Source: Orthonyx spaldingii (Eukaryota > Chordata > Aves > Passeriformes > Orthonychidae). From it: DNA of 64,000 nt. Under the pieces are notes generated by a model. That model was not told the DNA's origin. It ran no database searches and saw nothing but the letters and a program-made list of their open reading frames with translations. The DNA lies in assembly GCA_013397795.1 (NCBI GenBank), contig VZTJ01003238.1:526229-590228 (forward strand). Reading direction: 5' to 3'. Below are positions 12,212-25,640 of this stretch, one piece after another; position 1 is the stretch's first letter; the number at the start of each line of letters is the position of its first letter. A program made the position numbers and the translations under genes.

Positions 12212-15200
12212 CACACAGAAGGGTGCAATGTATGTCACTTATTTTCTCTTATGGGCAGTGCAGATATCTACACTGAACCTGTCACCTTAGACATGATTAT
12301 TTATCAGTATTGTCTTGAGTCATGCTAAGTATATTCATGACTCCCCATAATACATACAGAAAATCTGTGTATCATTACAGAAGAGACAATATGAGTGGCT
12401 AATTCACTGACCATTTCTTTCTAGAAATCTGGGTTCAAATACTACCTTTTCACAGAGGAGGTAAAGGATGTATTACAAAACACACCTGTCTGGTTAGCAT
12501 GGTGACAAATGCCTGGTGTGTATTTAAAGAGGAGGTTGGGAAGATAATTCAGTGATCAGAAAAGTGAACTGCGATGAGATTTAATAGTCCTATACTGAGG
12601 ATTCCCAAGGGATGTTCTAAGATCTAAATGTCAACTCTATACCCGCTGTGAAGAGGACATCCCTGAAAACTGGGCATTACTCCTTTGATTTCACTACAGT
12701 TACTGGGCAACCATAAGTGTTGCCATGAAAGTGAAAATGGGTAAGCAAATCAATTTAATTTTTAGTTGTATTTTCTTGAGACACATTTACTTCACTTTTA
12801 TTAATAACATTGCTAAAAATGTATGTGTCCTGCAATGTCTTTTCATGTGAGGCTGATGAACCTAATGCATACTTTTCTTCTCTAAATTCTCTCCTGCATT
12901 GCAATCAGAGGTTTTATTTACATTTCTATGATTTTTTCATTTTCAAATCTTGCTCACTAACTTAGTCAATCAGTGCATATTATTGTACACCAAGGCCAAG
13001 GAGATGCTTTTTTGAAATGCAACATAGAGAATCATTAACCCTCTTACTTTCTTGTTACAGTTTAACATTTCACATATTTTCATTGCACATTCAGTTAGAC
13101 AACAGTAAGTTTCCCAAGGAAAAGTTTAGCTGTGGCATGTTGCCAAGCTAATTGTTTGGCCGAATACAGGAACGAGATGAACAAGCCAAGTAATCATCCT
13201 AGAACACAGCGGCCCCAAAGAGAGCTCTGTGTTTACAGAGACCTGCATCTTCCAAAGTTAATTTGGAAAGGTTTCCTATTGCATATTTCAATAGGAAACA
13301 AAATGCAGTTGCTAATTTACTTTCCCTGGATAAGTGTCTTAAAATGTTGACAAGTCCTGTAAATGTCATCTGCTTAGGATGTGCCCTGTATACAGTGATA
13401 ATATGGGAAAGTTCTTGCAGAAAAATCTGAAATCTTAGACCTTAATCCAAAATCAATGGAGCTCCCTCTGCAGAACTGGGTGGTTTGGGGGGTGTTTTTG
13501 TCCACCCAAAATGTGCTATTGTGTCAATTTTTTTTTCTAATTGAACAATACTGGAGAGAAGACAGAAGTAGCAAGATAATTGGCACACGCCCCTGTGTGA
13601 GCAGAATAGGGATTCAATTTACTAAGCAGCCCATCACACTTAGGGCTTAGGAAATAACTCATTGCTTCCAAACAAGTTCAGATTTTTTTATTCTGGAAAT
13701 CTCAACTGTGGAAAATTTGCATGAAAATTCCATAGCATTATATTGCTAAGCACCTGGAAAATAGATAACTCTTCCACACCAATTTCTTTTGCTAGATAAG
13801 GCTGGGCTCATATCTTGTACACAGAGTGATGGGCCAAACTTTGCAGCCTTCTTAAGTATGTCTGACTCTTCCTATTCTTTCAAAACTTCACCACTGATAA
13901 CGCAAAAAAACTTCTTGCAACCATTTTCCCTCCCTGACAAGTACTCCAACCCCCTGATGCATTCACCTCTCTTTTCTGTGGTGATTTTGCTGTGTCTCTT
14001 TGTCACTGTGCTTATTCCACATATTGATGTCATTCTGATTGCAGCTTCAGGTAGCTTTCATTCTGCAGAATATAGATTTTATATAAATACATAAGTGTAT
14101 ACATATAAAGTATATTTTCCTCCATTATTTCTAATTGTGTCACTTCTAGACATAAAAATTGTGTCACAGGTGCAGGATATGATATTTACTTGAAACTGGG
14201 CCAAGCAGTGTGCTAGGCAGATGGAGTTCAACTTTTGTCACTGGTAGGCTTTTTTTTTGTTTTTTCTTAAAGATTTTGCAGGTGTAAAAAAGGTCTTGAT
14301 TTTGATAGTAATCCTGAAGAGATTTGGGTTAAAATGTGATGTGACCAGGTATGAGAACAGAACTTGGTCTGCTGTCTTCAGTGGCTTTAAGGAAAGAAAG
14401 AATTTGGTGCCTATTGCTCAGGTTGGCACTTAGAAGAGTAAGAAACATTGCCAATAACACATTTGGCCTGAGGATATAACAGTTCTTCAGAAACACTGAT
14501 AATTAATCTCATGGTACTCTTCTGTGTAGTTGGTGCAAGCTTTTGTTATGCTTATTTTACAAAATACAGTGAAGCACAGAGGGTTAACCTGTCGATCCAA
14601 GAGCCTTCAAATCAGTGGCAGAAACAGAAATGGCATTGCCCTCATCCTTACCTAAAGTCAGGGCCAATTGCAGAAATGAAAACCTGAGATTTTGACTGAT
14701 TCAGAGCATGAGTGTGACAGTGACATCCTTCCAAGAATCCTGTTGAAAACAAAGGGAATACCAAGAATGGACTGTCTACGGGTGTCTTGCCAAAATCAGC
14801 AAGGAACAAGCCTAATGCCTTCTGATTTTTTTTTTTTCCCTGAGAACCCATGTTCCGTTCCTGTGAAGCCTGAGCAAAATTTTTGGAAAAACCATTCAGT
14901 GCAGGTCAGCACTGTATTATTTATTAATGTACTCAGCATAGGAAAGGATGAAGTCAAAGCAGTAACAGTATTCTCTAGGTTTGGCCTGAAAATTCCCCTT
15001 TCAAACAAACAAAACAAAACAAAAAAGCATCCCCAAAATAAATTAAAAGAACATAAAGGAAGAGCAGTAAGGTACTCTAGGGAAAGTTTTATAAGTCCAT
15101 TACTATACACGCTTCAAGGCCTTAAGGGGAAAAAGGCCTTGTTGATGTGCTTGGAATAGCTATGGAAAATATGCCCACTTGTGCTTTACTGCGTAATTAA

Positions 15201-16330
15201 ATGGTCTATAAATTATTGATGTACCATGATGGCACACGAGAGAATATAAAAAAAAGAATATTACATGGAACCATTGCTTCAAACCAGTTGTCTCCTTCCT
15301 CAGATTAGCTGATGTTTTCACTTCTTAAAAGGAAGCTAAATGATGTATGAATGAGAGAAGGAGCAGACAGCCAAAAGCATTACAGTTAGTATTTTGCTGC
15401 TGTGTTTTTTAAAGCATAAAATTGCCATGGATAGTGCAGCTTGGGGGGAAATGTTTCTTTTCGAATCTCAGTCTCAAAGAGAGGATATTTTGAAGTTGAA
15501 GATGTCACAGTCTTATTCAAAATTTTAATTTTTTCCATCTCCTGCTGGAAATCATTTGACTTCTGAGAAATACAGGGATGGGCAAGAAAGAACAGTGAGT
15601 TACAGTCATTTGCATTCAGAAAACTTTCATCGTAAAGGATTTGCTAGAACATATCTTGCTGCCTTCCACAGGATACAATCAGAATTGTCCATAGCCTCTG
15701 ACATAAATAGTCAAGAGATTCAGATCACCATGAGACTTTTTTGCCTTAAGTTTGTCATTGAAAACCTTAATTTTTTATATATTTTTTTCAAAAGGAAATA
15801 AAAATGAAACATTTCTTTTCAGGTTGCTTTTAGCTAAAATGTCCTTCTAAGGGCTAAATACAATAGCATTGTTTTCTGAAGCAATGACTTTTGAATCACA
15901 GACAATGGAGTGCATTTCTCTGTAGCACATTTCCTCTGGGGATCTTTGTTACCAGGGATATGTTTTGTTTACTTCTGGATATGGGTCTCTGGAGACTCAC
16001 AGATAATGTGTTGATTATTGTCCGACTGTCTATGAGGTTTTTCAAGGACGCTGGGGATATTTTGATTGTAGTCCAGAGAATATGGTCAGGCAAGGCAATG
16101 AAGATGGATGAACTGCTTACACATTGCAATAGCTGAATGAAAAGTGTTATTAAAATTGAAAAGACTTCTAACAATCATTCTAACAATGATTTACTTGTGC
16201 CCTATGAAACAAACAAATATGTATGTGCCAATATTGTGAATTTCATAATGTGTTATTTTGATGATGCACATCAAAAAAAAAAGTCAATATTTCCAAGTGC
16301 ATTCAGTGAAAAACAAATAAAAACCCACAC

Positions 16331-16363
16331 CAACACACACACACACACACACACAAACACACA
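16331..16363. repeat. (CA)n microsatellite
   Basis: About twelve CA units with one AAA interruption near the 3' end, followed by an A-rich tract. Confidence 0.9.
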
Positions 16364-16967
16364 GAGAAAAAACCCAATAAAAAAAGAGAGGGTAACTTCG
16401 TCTTATTTTTTATAAACCACATGTGGAAATGATGGAATTTCCCCAAACTGTTCAGATCTTTCTGTGTTTTGCTCCTCTCTGTAACAGATGCTGACCATAC
16501 ACATCGCAGGGGACAGACACTTGGCTTTCAGCACTGAAAGCATGGGAACCTACCCTGGTCTCACAAACACTTTTGAATACTTACCGTGCTTGCTGTGGCC
16601 ATCTGTCAGTGATACCCAAAATATTCTTTCTGTTCAGATATTTTAAAAAATCCCATCCTTTTCTGTAAAGAAATAACAACCATCTGCCTTTGTTTTCTGA
16701 CAAAAACAAAATCGACAAAGTATATGACATAGTAAATAATAGTGGGTCCTTCTAGATGACGGATTGCAAGAATTTCATTTCAGGGACAGAGAGAAAATTT
16801 GAAATGAAAAGCTAAAAAAGAAAAAAGCCCAGTATTTATTAATTGTAATTCTAACACCCCCCTCCAGTTTTTTAAACAGTGATTTGGGAGAAAGAGGGGC
16901 TGATTCACATTCTTCAGGTGAGTTGGCAATAGGATCACTGCAATGCCAAATGTTCAAAGCCTAAGCA

Positions 16968-17011
16968 GAGGAGGGAGGGAGGGAAGAAGGGAGAGAGGGA
17001 GCGAGGGAGGA
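16968..17011 (+). repeat. Purine-rich G-tract, G-quadruplex candidate
   Basis: A run of GGGAGGGAGGGAAGAAGGG and further GAGGG units. At least four G3 runs lie within about 20 bp, which meets the usual loose G-quadruplex pattern. No gene start is seen nearby. Confidence 0.6.
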
Positions 17012-20000
17012 CTGCAGCAGTGCTGAGCAGCCAGAGGGTTTCATGGATCAGTGGTTCATTCAGCACAGGGAAACACAAAGAAGATAAGCAGACATGAAAC
17101 TGAGATAATAGTGGTTTTCCACATGTATGTCATGAGGAAAATGAATTATCCTAGAGACATTTTCAAGGATGGGGGGGAAAGCAGTGGAGGTAGCATCCTA
17201 GAGTTTGATCTCAAGGGTGCAGGGTTGAAAGAGGACAGAGCCTTAGTTACTGGATTCAGGAGGCTGCAGACAGCAAGCCTGAGATGAACTTTCAGTAACA
17301 CCCATGAAGGCTTTGAGTTGTCAGAGGGTAAAATAGTGACCTGTTCTTGATTAAGGAGAGCTGAGAAATTTTACAGTATCGAGTCATGCACGACCTCATG
17401 GATTGAGTGGGTGGCCTTTTCCTTGGGTTAATTCATAGTAAATATTTTGGTAGTATTTTAAACATTCTCACTCCTGTGTAAGGGAGTGATCACACTATTT
17501 CATGCCATGAATAGTAAAAACATCCCTTGGATATGATAAAATCTATTTGAGGGTTATTTCTTGCAGGCCTTTGTGCACAATTTTCCCTGACTTCATAGTT
17601 TGCCAAAGAGGGTTGTTGTGAATTTATTTACTAATAGTTTCACAATGTCATTGGCAGGACAACCAGGTGTGGGTCAAGAACTATAAAGCAGTGTTGACTT
17701 AGTGTAGTTTTGTTAGTACTAAACTGAAACTAAGTCACAAAGAGTAGATCAACAAGTTCTGGAGTGTCAACTCTGCCAAAAACTTTACTGGACACATAAG
17801 TGGATGAGCATACAAGTTTAGGTGATGTCCCTCCAGTAGAAAGTCTGAAGATTAGTAACTAACTTAAAACTCAGCAATCAGCAAATTATTTATTACAGCA
17901 AGAGTTTATTTTGCGTGTCTCTTTGCTGATTCTTGCCTTTAGCTGCCTAGTGGGATTTTCTGGGTAAGAGATAAAAATTAAGTGAAATAACTCACTCCTA
18001 ATGAGCTACAGGTAATTGCAGAAATAAGTGATTACAATGAGATCACTTCTTACCAGAGAGGTACAGAATTTTGTCCTTCTTGACAGACTAGAAGACTGAA
18101 TTCAATCCAAAATAGCTTTTAGATGCCTGAACTTTCACTGACTTCACTGGAAGTATATGTGGGAGACCTGAAATTAGATGACAAACACTTATTCAATTCA
18201 TGACTTAACAGTTTAAAGGAATTATTTCACTTCTTGTTTGGAGAAGGTGATTTCATAGAGACTTCTCTTTTACGGCTTTCACCACACTGTCAGAAACAGC
18301 TTCTATATAAGAATATACTTGCTCCCAAAATAAAGAGGCAAAACCAGATTAAGCCTGGGAATTTTGTGTAAAGCAGTGATATGCCAAACCATGTTTTCTT
18401 GTCACAGAAAGCCTTCATTCCCTGGGCTCCTCAGGTGATCTTGGGTGTGTTCCACAGGCCTGACAGTTTTAGAGTGTGCTGTGTTCTCTGTACAGTTGCT
18501 CCTGACCACAAGATGAGTTTAGTCCCTTGCCTGCCCTGTGACTGCATCCTTATTTGGTCCCAGGGTGGATGCTCAGGAAAAGACACCTGTTGTCAGAATA
18601 ACTCACCTTTGGGAGACCTATGGTGACACAAACCAGCAGACACAGTGATGGGTGTATATGAATTGCCTTGATGGGCTCAGTTATTCTCAGGATGTACGGC
18701 GATGCTGTTTTTTTAAAGCACACTTATGGGAAGCAGAGTTCAGGGTGCAAAAGTGAGTAACATGTGATGATATGAACAGTTAGGGCTTTCTCTTTTTCCA
18801 GGGCCATGGATAATTCACTGTGAGACTCAATTGGGGTCAGATGAAGAATTTGCACTAACCCTGCACTCCAGCTGCTTGGGTTGCTCAGAACTAGTAAAGT
18901 GCTGGTGAGCCATAGAAAATGCAACTAACACTGAGAGCCAGAAAAAAAAAAAAATTTAAAAACATAGGACTTTGACAAATGATTTCGTGCCCTGGTTCTG
19001 AATATCCAACACCTACCCTTAAAGGATGCTTTACGTGCCCAATTCCTATGCTTTGCCAATATAGAAGGTATTAAGAAGGAAAGAGCAGCCAAAATTGGGG
19101 TTGTGGGTTTAGGTATTTTGGGTTTTTTTCACAGAAAATCTAATCCCAGACTGAGGATGAAAATGTTTGAAATATTATAGAAGGAAGAGATGAATACATT
19201 AAGCTGTAGGAAAATTGGACATAAATATCTTGGCTTGTATGTAGCATTCATCTGCATTGGATACAGGTTCCTGTAGCCTCAACTGGAACTGAACACTATA
19301 GAGATCTGAACCTTCAACATGACTGTGTGCTTTGGGATAATTGCTGGCATCATGTGCAAGGCTGCAACCTTCTTCAGTTTAGAAAAAAACAAAAGCTCAG
19401 GATAAGACTGATTAAAGTATAAAGAACTATACAATATGTGCTTGTCCTATGGTGACTATGATTATAAGAAGACTTTAATTGGTTAAGACCTCTTTAATTG
19501 CTGAATAAGCAAAGAACAAAAATATTATCTCTTTCCACAGGAGTGCGCAGCTGTAGCCTGCACACCTGTAATTCGTTACTTATTGTGAGGTAGGTGTTTT
19601 TGAAAATTACCCTGCACAGGTATTTCAGACATCTCTTAATTTTTCTGATTAAATGAACAATCTATTGCAAATCATCTCATAAATTATTTGATCTTGTTAG
19701 ATTTCCTACATCCTTCAGATTCCCTTTCTGGGCACATATATCAAGAAAAATAGTACTGAATATCTGTAATTTGGGCTAGAATTAGCATGTTATGCATATA
19801 TATTCTGCAGATATGCTGCAGAAATATGCTTTAGATAAGGGAAAAGTATTTGAGAATTAATTCTGTGTTTCTGTATATGTCGTATTTACTCTCCATGCTG
19901 CCCTAAGCATTGAGGTATGAAAATTGAAAAAATGGTAATTTTTAAGGAAGTCTACATTGAAAATACAATTTTTATTTCAATCACTGTCCTGCTCCAGATA

Positions 20001-21799
20001 TAATCGTTGTTAAAATTCTTGTTTCCTGGAATGTGGCTAGTTTAATAGTTAAAATAATCAGGAAAATGCATATATATAATAAGAAGGAATAAATAAGAGT
20101 AGGGAAAAACCGCTGATGCTGTACTGCTGTCAGGACACAGCCATAGAAATTTCACAGGTAGTTATTACCGCATTTTGCATTCTGCTGGAATGAGATAGTT
20201 TTGAAATCATAATGATGCTCAGATAGCAAAACTGAGTAGGGCTCTGGCATTTATAAAACAGGTAGTAATCTTCTCTTCACTCTGATGCTGTTTGCAAAGT
20301 TGATCAAATCTCCCAGAACAAATCACTGGAAATAACCTGTATTTCACATTGGTTCATTTTCAGTGTGGCCACCACTCTGGGTGGTGCAATTGCAGAATAA
20401 AGGATAAAAGCAAAGGATAAAGAAGGGATAGGGAGTGCATAGGACAGAGGAAATTTCAGAAGAAACGTATATAAACCAAGAATTTATTGCAAGTGTGATT
20501 GAAATATTAACAGGCTAATCCAAGAAACAAATAATAGCTCAGACCTAATAATTATGTAAGAAAGAAAAAGAATACTTCAATGCAGAAAATGCTTGAATAA
20601 TATAATAACGATAGCTATACAGTTACAGTTATTATTCTCACCCTGTTTAGTTTCTAGATCCCTTCTGCCTCACTCCTTCCCTGCTCCTGTGAGTTCTAAG
20701 GTAGATGGTTTCATTTTGGTAGTTGGTGGTGAAGGGGGAGCTTTGGCCCACTGCCAGCATCTGGAAGTGCAGGATGTTCATGGTAGTGTTTTGCTCTCCC
20801 TGATTTCAAGACCCACATGGGGCCATATTTATGTACTTGCTAATACATTTTTACACTTTACTCTTTTTTCATTGCTCTGCAGCTCCACGTTACATCTGAA
20901 TTTACGATATATGGTGCATTTTACTTGTGTTAGAAGTATTTGTTCTTTGTTCTCTCTAAACCCTCTCTGTTACCCCTAAAGCCAGGTTTGGCTGGCTCCA
21001 GCTTGTCTACCTTGTGCAGATTGTAGAGGTCAAGGACAGCTCAGCTAGGGCAAGTGTTTCCTCTAAGGCCTAAAGAGCTCAGTACAAAGCCTGTGGCTTC
21101 TTAGTGACAATGGCAATGCTATATTTCAGGTTTGTATGATAGTAACCTGTCCATTTTCTGCTCTCCATTTCCCTTGTACAACATCCAGTTGTTGAGTTAA
21201 GGATGTTTGAAGGCACATCCTACCCATCCTTATAGTATCCCCCTATGGGTCTGTTGTGAATTTTCTTTATCAGAAACCTTTGCATCAGACATAATTCCAG
21301 GGAAGAAGAAAATCTTTCAGAGAAAGTTGACTTAAACCAGTCTTTATCTTTGTTCTTTAGATCTCCCAAATTAACGGTGTGCTCCATCTCTTAAGGACCA
21401 ACTGGAAAAAAAGGAAAAAGGTTAATTCACTATGTTTATCACATATGACAAAATCTATAGAAAGGACAATTTCTTCTTCTTAAATGTCTGTAGGAGACCA
21501 AGCACATGAAGGTGCTCATGTGGTTGAAATCTCATCCAAATTAGTTGGCAGGGGAACACCAATAAATGAAATTAGACAGGTAAACCTACTGTTCCTGTCA
21601 TTTTTGATTAAATTAGATTTCAACAATCCTATTTCTATCTGCTGAAGATATTCCAGGGTGTCCAGTGGTGAGTCACTTCATATCAACCACCTACTCAAAG
21701 AAGAAGGAAGGCAAAACGCATATGAAAGAGAGCACAGCTCACAAAGTGCCTGCAAGTATTGAGCAGAGTTTATGTGATAAGCCCTTGTAAATATAACTT

Positions 21800-21870
21800 T
21801 ATCATAGAATCATTCCCATAGAATAATTTAGTTTGGAAAAAAACCCCAATCATCAAGTCCAACTGTAAAA
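21800..21870 (-). mobile_element. CR1 LINE tail (short)
   Basis: TATCATAGAATCATT, then 'ttggaaaaaaaccccaatcatcaagtccaactgtaaa', the reverse complement of a CR1 3' end of the 'atcatcaagtccaac' subtype. Only about 70 bp remain. Confidence 0.7.
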
Positions 21871-24800
21871 TTATGCTGAGTTTTATTATTTTATTATGCC
21901 CGCGGTCCTCTGTCAGGCAAGCCTATGCTAATTTCAGCACTGGAATCTTGCTCCTGTGCTTCCAGCAGAGCCTGGCTGTTCCTGGAGGTGTGGGTGCCGG
22001 GGTGGCCGTGCACAGACACACGGGGCAGCAGACACTGCCCCACCCACACACAGCTTTCCCTGTTCTCCCAATACTTCTCCACCTAGCTGTTCACACCCAG
22101 CCAGCCATTCCTCCGGTGTCCTGCAGCAGCTCCATATTGCCAGTTTTACCTAATTAACTTGTGTCCTAACTTTACTTAAGTGTTTTCTTAAAGATGGTTT
22201 AGAAAAAACCACAGACTTGTCTATAGGCAGAAAGGGACCCAAATCAGAAAAGTGTCTCGTGGTAGTGACACTTCCTCTCCAAAACGTATTTTTGTTGTAC
22301 ACTGGTGGAAGGAAAGTGTTGTGAGATTGTGACCTGGCCCTGGGTTTGTAACCTCCCTCTATGCAAACTTTTATGAGCTTTTCTTCTGGGGACAGTTTCT
22401 GGCTGAAAGGCACTTGCAGTATTCACCTCACCAGCAACATTACGGAGCTAATGTTCTTAAAGCTTCAAACCATGGAGGTATGCACATGATGGAAGTTTTT
22501 TTGCAAACAGAATTTGTTGGAAGAGACAAGATGTAGCTATCAGCAAAGGAGTTGCATAAAGGAGTATGCAACAGGCTCTGTCCTGAGAGCAAGCATCTCC
22601 CAATGCTTGTGCATCTCAGGAAGGTCCAGAATAGAGGGATCCCTGCCTGCACAGCTATTATGATTGAATAATTCAAAAGCTTGGGAAGGAATATGAATAA
22701 GAAGGGCAGATAAAATCACACAGGGACTAATACACAAGAACAGATACTCTACTAGTATGCAAGTGATGAAAAATACTAACCACTCATCTTAGTTTTGTCT
22801 GCAGTGAAGAAAAATATCACAGCTGATATTGTGTTGTCTTTATGAGCTTAGTACTCTGTGGATGGTCCCAGTAGAACTTAGGGTGCAAATTTCAGAAGGA
22901 AACGCATTTCTGGAATGAGGTGAAGAAGGATTATAAGGGATAAAAGGGCAAAAAATCATAAAATTGATTACTTCTGATGCTCTGAGAACAATAAAGAAAT
23001 TCTTCGATTAAAAGTGTAGAGTAATTCCAATGCACAGAGCTAATCTGTTCAGCAAGCAGGATAAAATATAACAGTAATCAGTAACAGACTCAGGTGATGA
23101 CTGGGGCAAATCCTCCTGCTTTCTTTGAGCTACGTAGTGAATACGGGCAAACACTGGTGATGGGATGCACTGTTAGAATCAGGGAACATTACATACAGTA
23201 GGCTTGCGTAAGCAGATTTTTTTTTGCCACATGCTAAATATGAAAGCTCCTATGTTCTTATACAATACCCAGTGACTATGCTGGAGTGTGATAGCAATAT
23301 CCTATTACTTGCACGTTTAAATGCTTTCAAGTCATGGTAATGAACAGTGTGCTAACAATCAGGTGGAATGGCCTGTACCATTTCAGGTGTCTATTTCCCT
23401 GCAACAAACCAATTACTTGCAGCAGAGAACCGCCATGTGACCCACAAAAATCATCAGGAGGCATTAAGTGTAACTGGGGTTTTCACTTGTTATTTCAATT
23501 AGCACACTTAATTCTGAATGCTGGCTGGACAGCCTGCTGGGATAGCATCAAACACAGCATTTGCAAAGATGTGCTTTAGACTAGGCTGTGTGAACAAAAT
23601 GCAAGGTTGGATGAATGGAATTGCCTCCAGTCTGGCTAATGACTGTAGCACAGTTTATGGCATTCAGTGAAACAAGACTATATTTGGGTGACACTGGCTC
23701 TGGCAGGGTATCTCTAGGGGATACAGAATAACAGCCATTGCAGTGGTCTGCATTTCTCCATACTGTTGCTGATACAATCCCTACAAGTGATTCTATCACA
23801 TCCGCTAGAACAACTTCTTCTGGTGTAACTGGTGAAGGATTAATCCATGCAAGGAAAAGACTGTGGTCTTGCCTCTTCTTCAAGCTTTTGGGAAGCTAGC
23901 ATCTGAATTCCACGCCTTCTTTTGAGACACAAAAGAACACTTCCCAGTTAGGGACTCTGACTTTTATCTAGGTAGTCAAAATCTGGCTCCTGATTATTTG
24001 TGAATGTTAATTGCTCCTTGATGCTAAGTTACTAGGGAATTATTTTATAACCAACCAGTAGCCTAACTCATTTCCCTCCCTCAGTGGGAGTCCTTGCATT
24101 TGGCTATGATGAACTTTCACTATATAATTTGAAAATCAAGCATGAAAAGGTTTAGAAAAAACAGTCAGACATATTTTCCCCATTAACAGGATTTAGCTGT
24201 TAGGTATTAAAGCAATCAAGACTTTAAATCTTTCGTTTATATTATTATAGTCTTTACAATGACCTTTTAGGTGAAAAAAAAAAAATCAGTGCATATGATG
24301 GGTATTAGCATTTCCCTAAAGAGTTATTTTCTCTCCTTGCAGTTTTCTTCCACCTGCCTTCCATCATTTTTCCTGATAGAAGAGGAAATGCAAAATCACT
24401 CCTTAAAATGGCTTTTTCTTCAGAAAATTATTTGTTTTCTCTTTGTCTATGCATATGTAGTGAACAGCCCCCTCCTGTTCATGATAGAGGGCTCTAGAGT
24501 TTTTCCCTCTGAAGTAAGGTATTTTAGTGCCAAGAGAGTAGGCAGACTTTTTTAAAAGGCTGGGAATTTGGAGTGCTGAATTCCCTTAAAAATCTGACTT
24601 TAGTGTTTCTCTAGAAAAGCGTTCATGGCCTCAATTGAGGCTCAGCTTATTTTTTGAGTTCTTGCCAAATGCTAGAATGGAGCCATTAAAAACTCATTTT
24701 CTAAATTACCACTTTTAAAGGCTGCTCAAACCAACAGGAATTTTGTCTGTGTTATTGATTTATTTAAAATGAACTTAATGAGTCTAACTCTGGTGTTCAA

Positions 24801-25169
24801 AGGTAGTCATTAATTAGCTAATGTTTTAACATAAAATGATCAATGCATTGAAGAGGATAGAAGTACAGTCAACTATTAATGATCGCTGGGATTAGGATAT
24901 GGTAAACCATGGGAGACTTCCAGTCTGCCTCCTATTCAAAAGACTGCCCTTGGCTCAGAGGAAACAGGAACAGATTATCTCCAGAACGATGTCTGCCGAG
25001 TGGAAAACACAGTCTCCTGGGAATCAGCAGTCTGTCAGTTTTGTTACTTTTTTTTTTCATCTGGGCTAACATTCTTCATTATTATAACACATACTTCTCC
25101 AGACTTTCTCAAAAAGAGGAAGTCTCAGGCTGAGTGAAACGCTGTGATACTGATACTGCAGGCTGTGTT
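21871..25169. other. Gene-free stretch upstream of the ankyrin gene
   Basis: No supported gene. A 101-codon minus-strand frame at 23581-23883 has a balanced, non-repetitive composition and is discussed as a finding. The rest shows no recognised repeat or RNA. Confidence 0.4.
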
Positions 25170-25640
25170 ATCCCAGCTACGACGTTCCCCGCCGGAGCCG
25201 CACATCCTGCGGGCGCGTGTATCCGGAACTGTCCGCGTGTGATGCTCGGGGCGGGTGTGTTCCGAACGGCCCCCGGTGTGACGCCTGGGTGGTTCCACGG
25301 CCGATGTCCCGCCCGGGTGGTTCCACTCCGTCGCGGCGGCCTCGGTAGCGCATCTCTGGCTGGGATCGTCGGGACTGCGAGCCGCAGCCGCCACTCGGAC
25401 CTCGCCTCTCGGATGTGCGGGTCCTGTCCCCGCAGCCGCTTCCCCTCCCCACCCAGGGCTCGGCAGAGGCCGCCGGGTACCTCCTGTGCCTGCTGAACCC
25501 GGCCCGAGGCCGCCGAACCCCGAGCCATGGTCTTGTCCGACCTGCACAGCGCGGCCGCCAGCGCAGACCTGGCCCGGCTCCGGCAGCACTGGTGGCTGAA
25601 CAAACACCGCATCAATGGCTACAACCGGGAGAAGCTGTAA
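25170..25640 (+). promoter_or_regulatory. CpG island over promoter and first exon of the ankyrin gene
   Basis: Base composition changes abruptly near 25170 from AT-rich to about 65-70% GC with dense CpG, and reverts just after 25640. The island covers the putative promoter, the 5' UTR and the first coding exon of the ankyrin gene. No TATA box is visible, which fits a CpG-island promoter. The motif GGGTGGTTCCAC occurs twice about 35 bp apart (near 25290 and 25315). No transcription start can be set from sequence alone. Confidence 0.8.
25527..25636 (+). CDS. Ankyrin gene exon 1 (leader)
   Basis: 36 codons plus two bases, ending in AAG CT followed by the donor GTAAGG. The peptide contains DLARLRQHWW, the 'element before the first ankyrin repeat' seen in ANKRD26/POTE-type proteins. 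Phase 2 is completed by the first base of exon 2 to give Leu before TPLH. It lies inside the CpG island. Confidence 0.88.

Larger units (their letters stand above)
9177..21799. other. Long gene-free stretch
   Basis: About 12.6 kb of AT-rich sequence. I find no conserved domain, no chain of splice-bounded exons, no RNA gene and no clear CR1 or LTR. The longest frames (14692-15159, 155 codons; 20593-20979, 128 codons) contain poly-T or A/C runs and no recognisable protein. Short simple repeats are listed separately. Distal regulatory elements cannot be excluded by reading alone. Confidence 0.45.

Noticed and set aside
14692..15159. 155-codon plus-strand frame
   Set aside because: It contains a poly-T derived Phe run and an AAAC-rich Lys/Asn segment, and no recognisable domain or splice context.
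20593..20979. 128-codon plus-strand frame
   Set aside because: Hydrophobic composition from T-rich DNA, no domain, and no promoter or exon partners.
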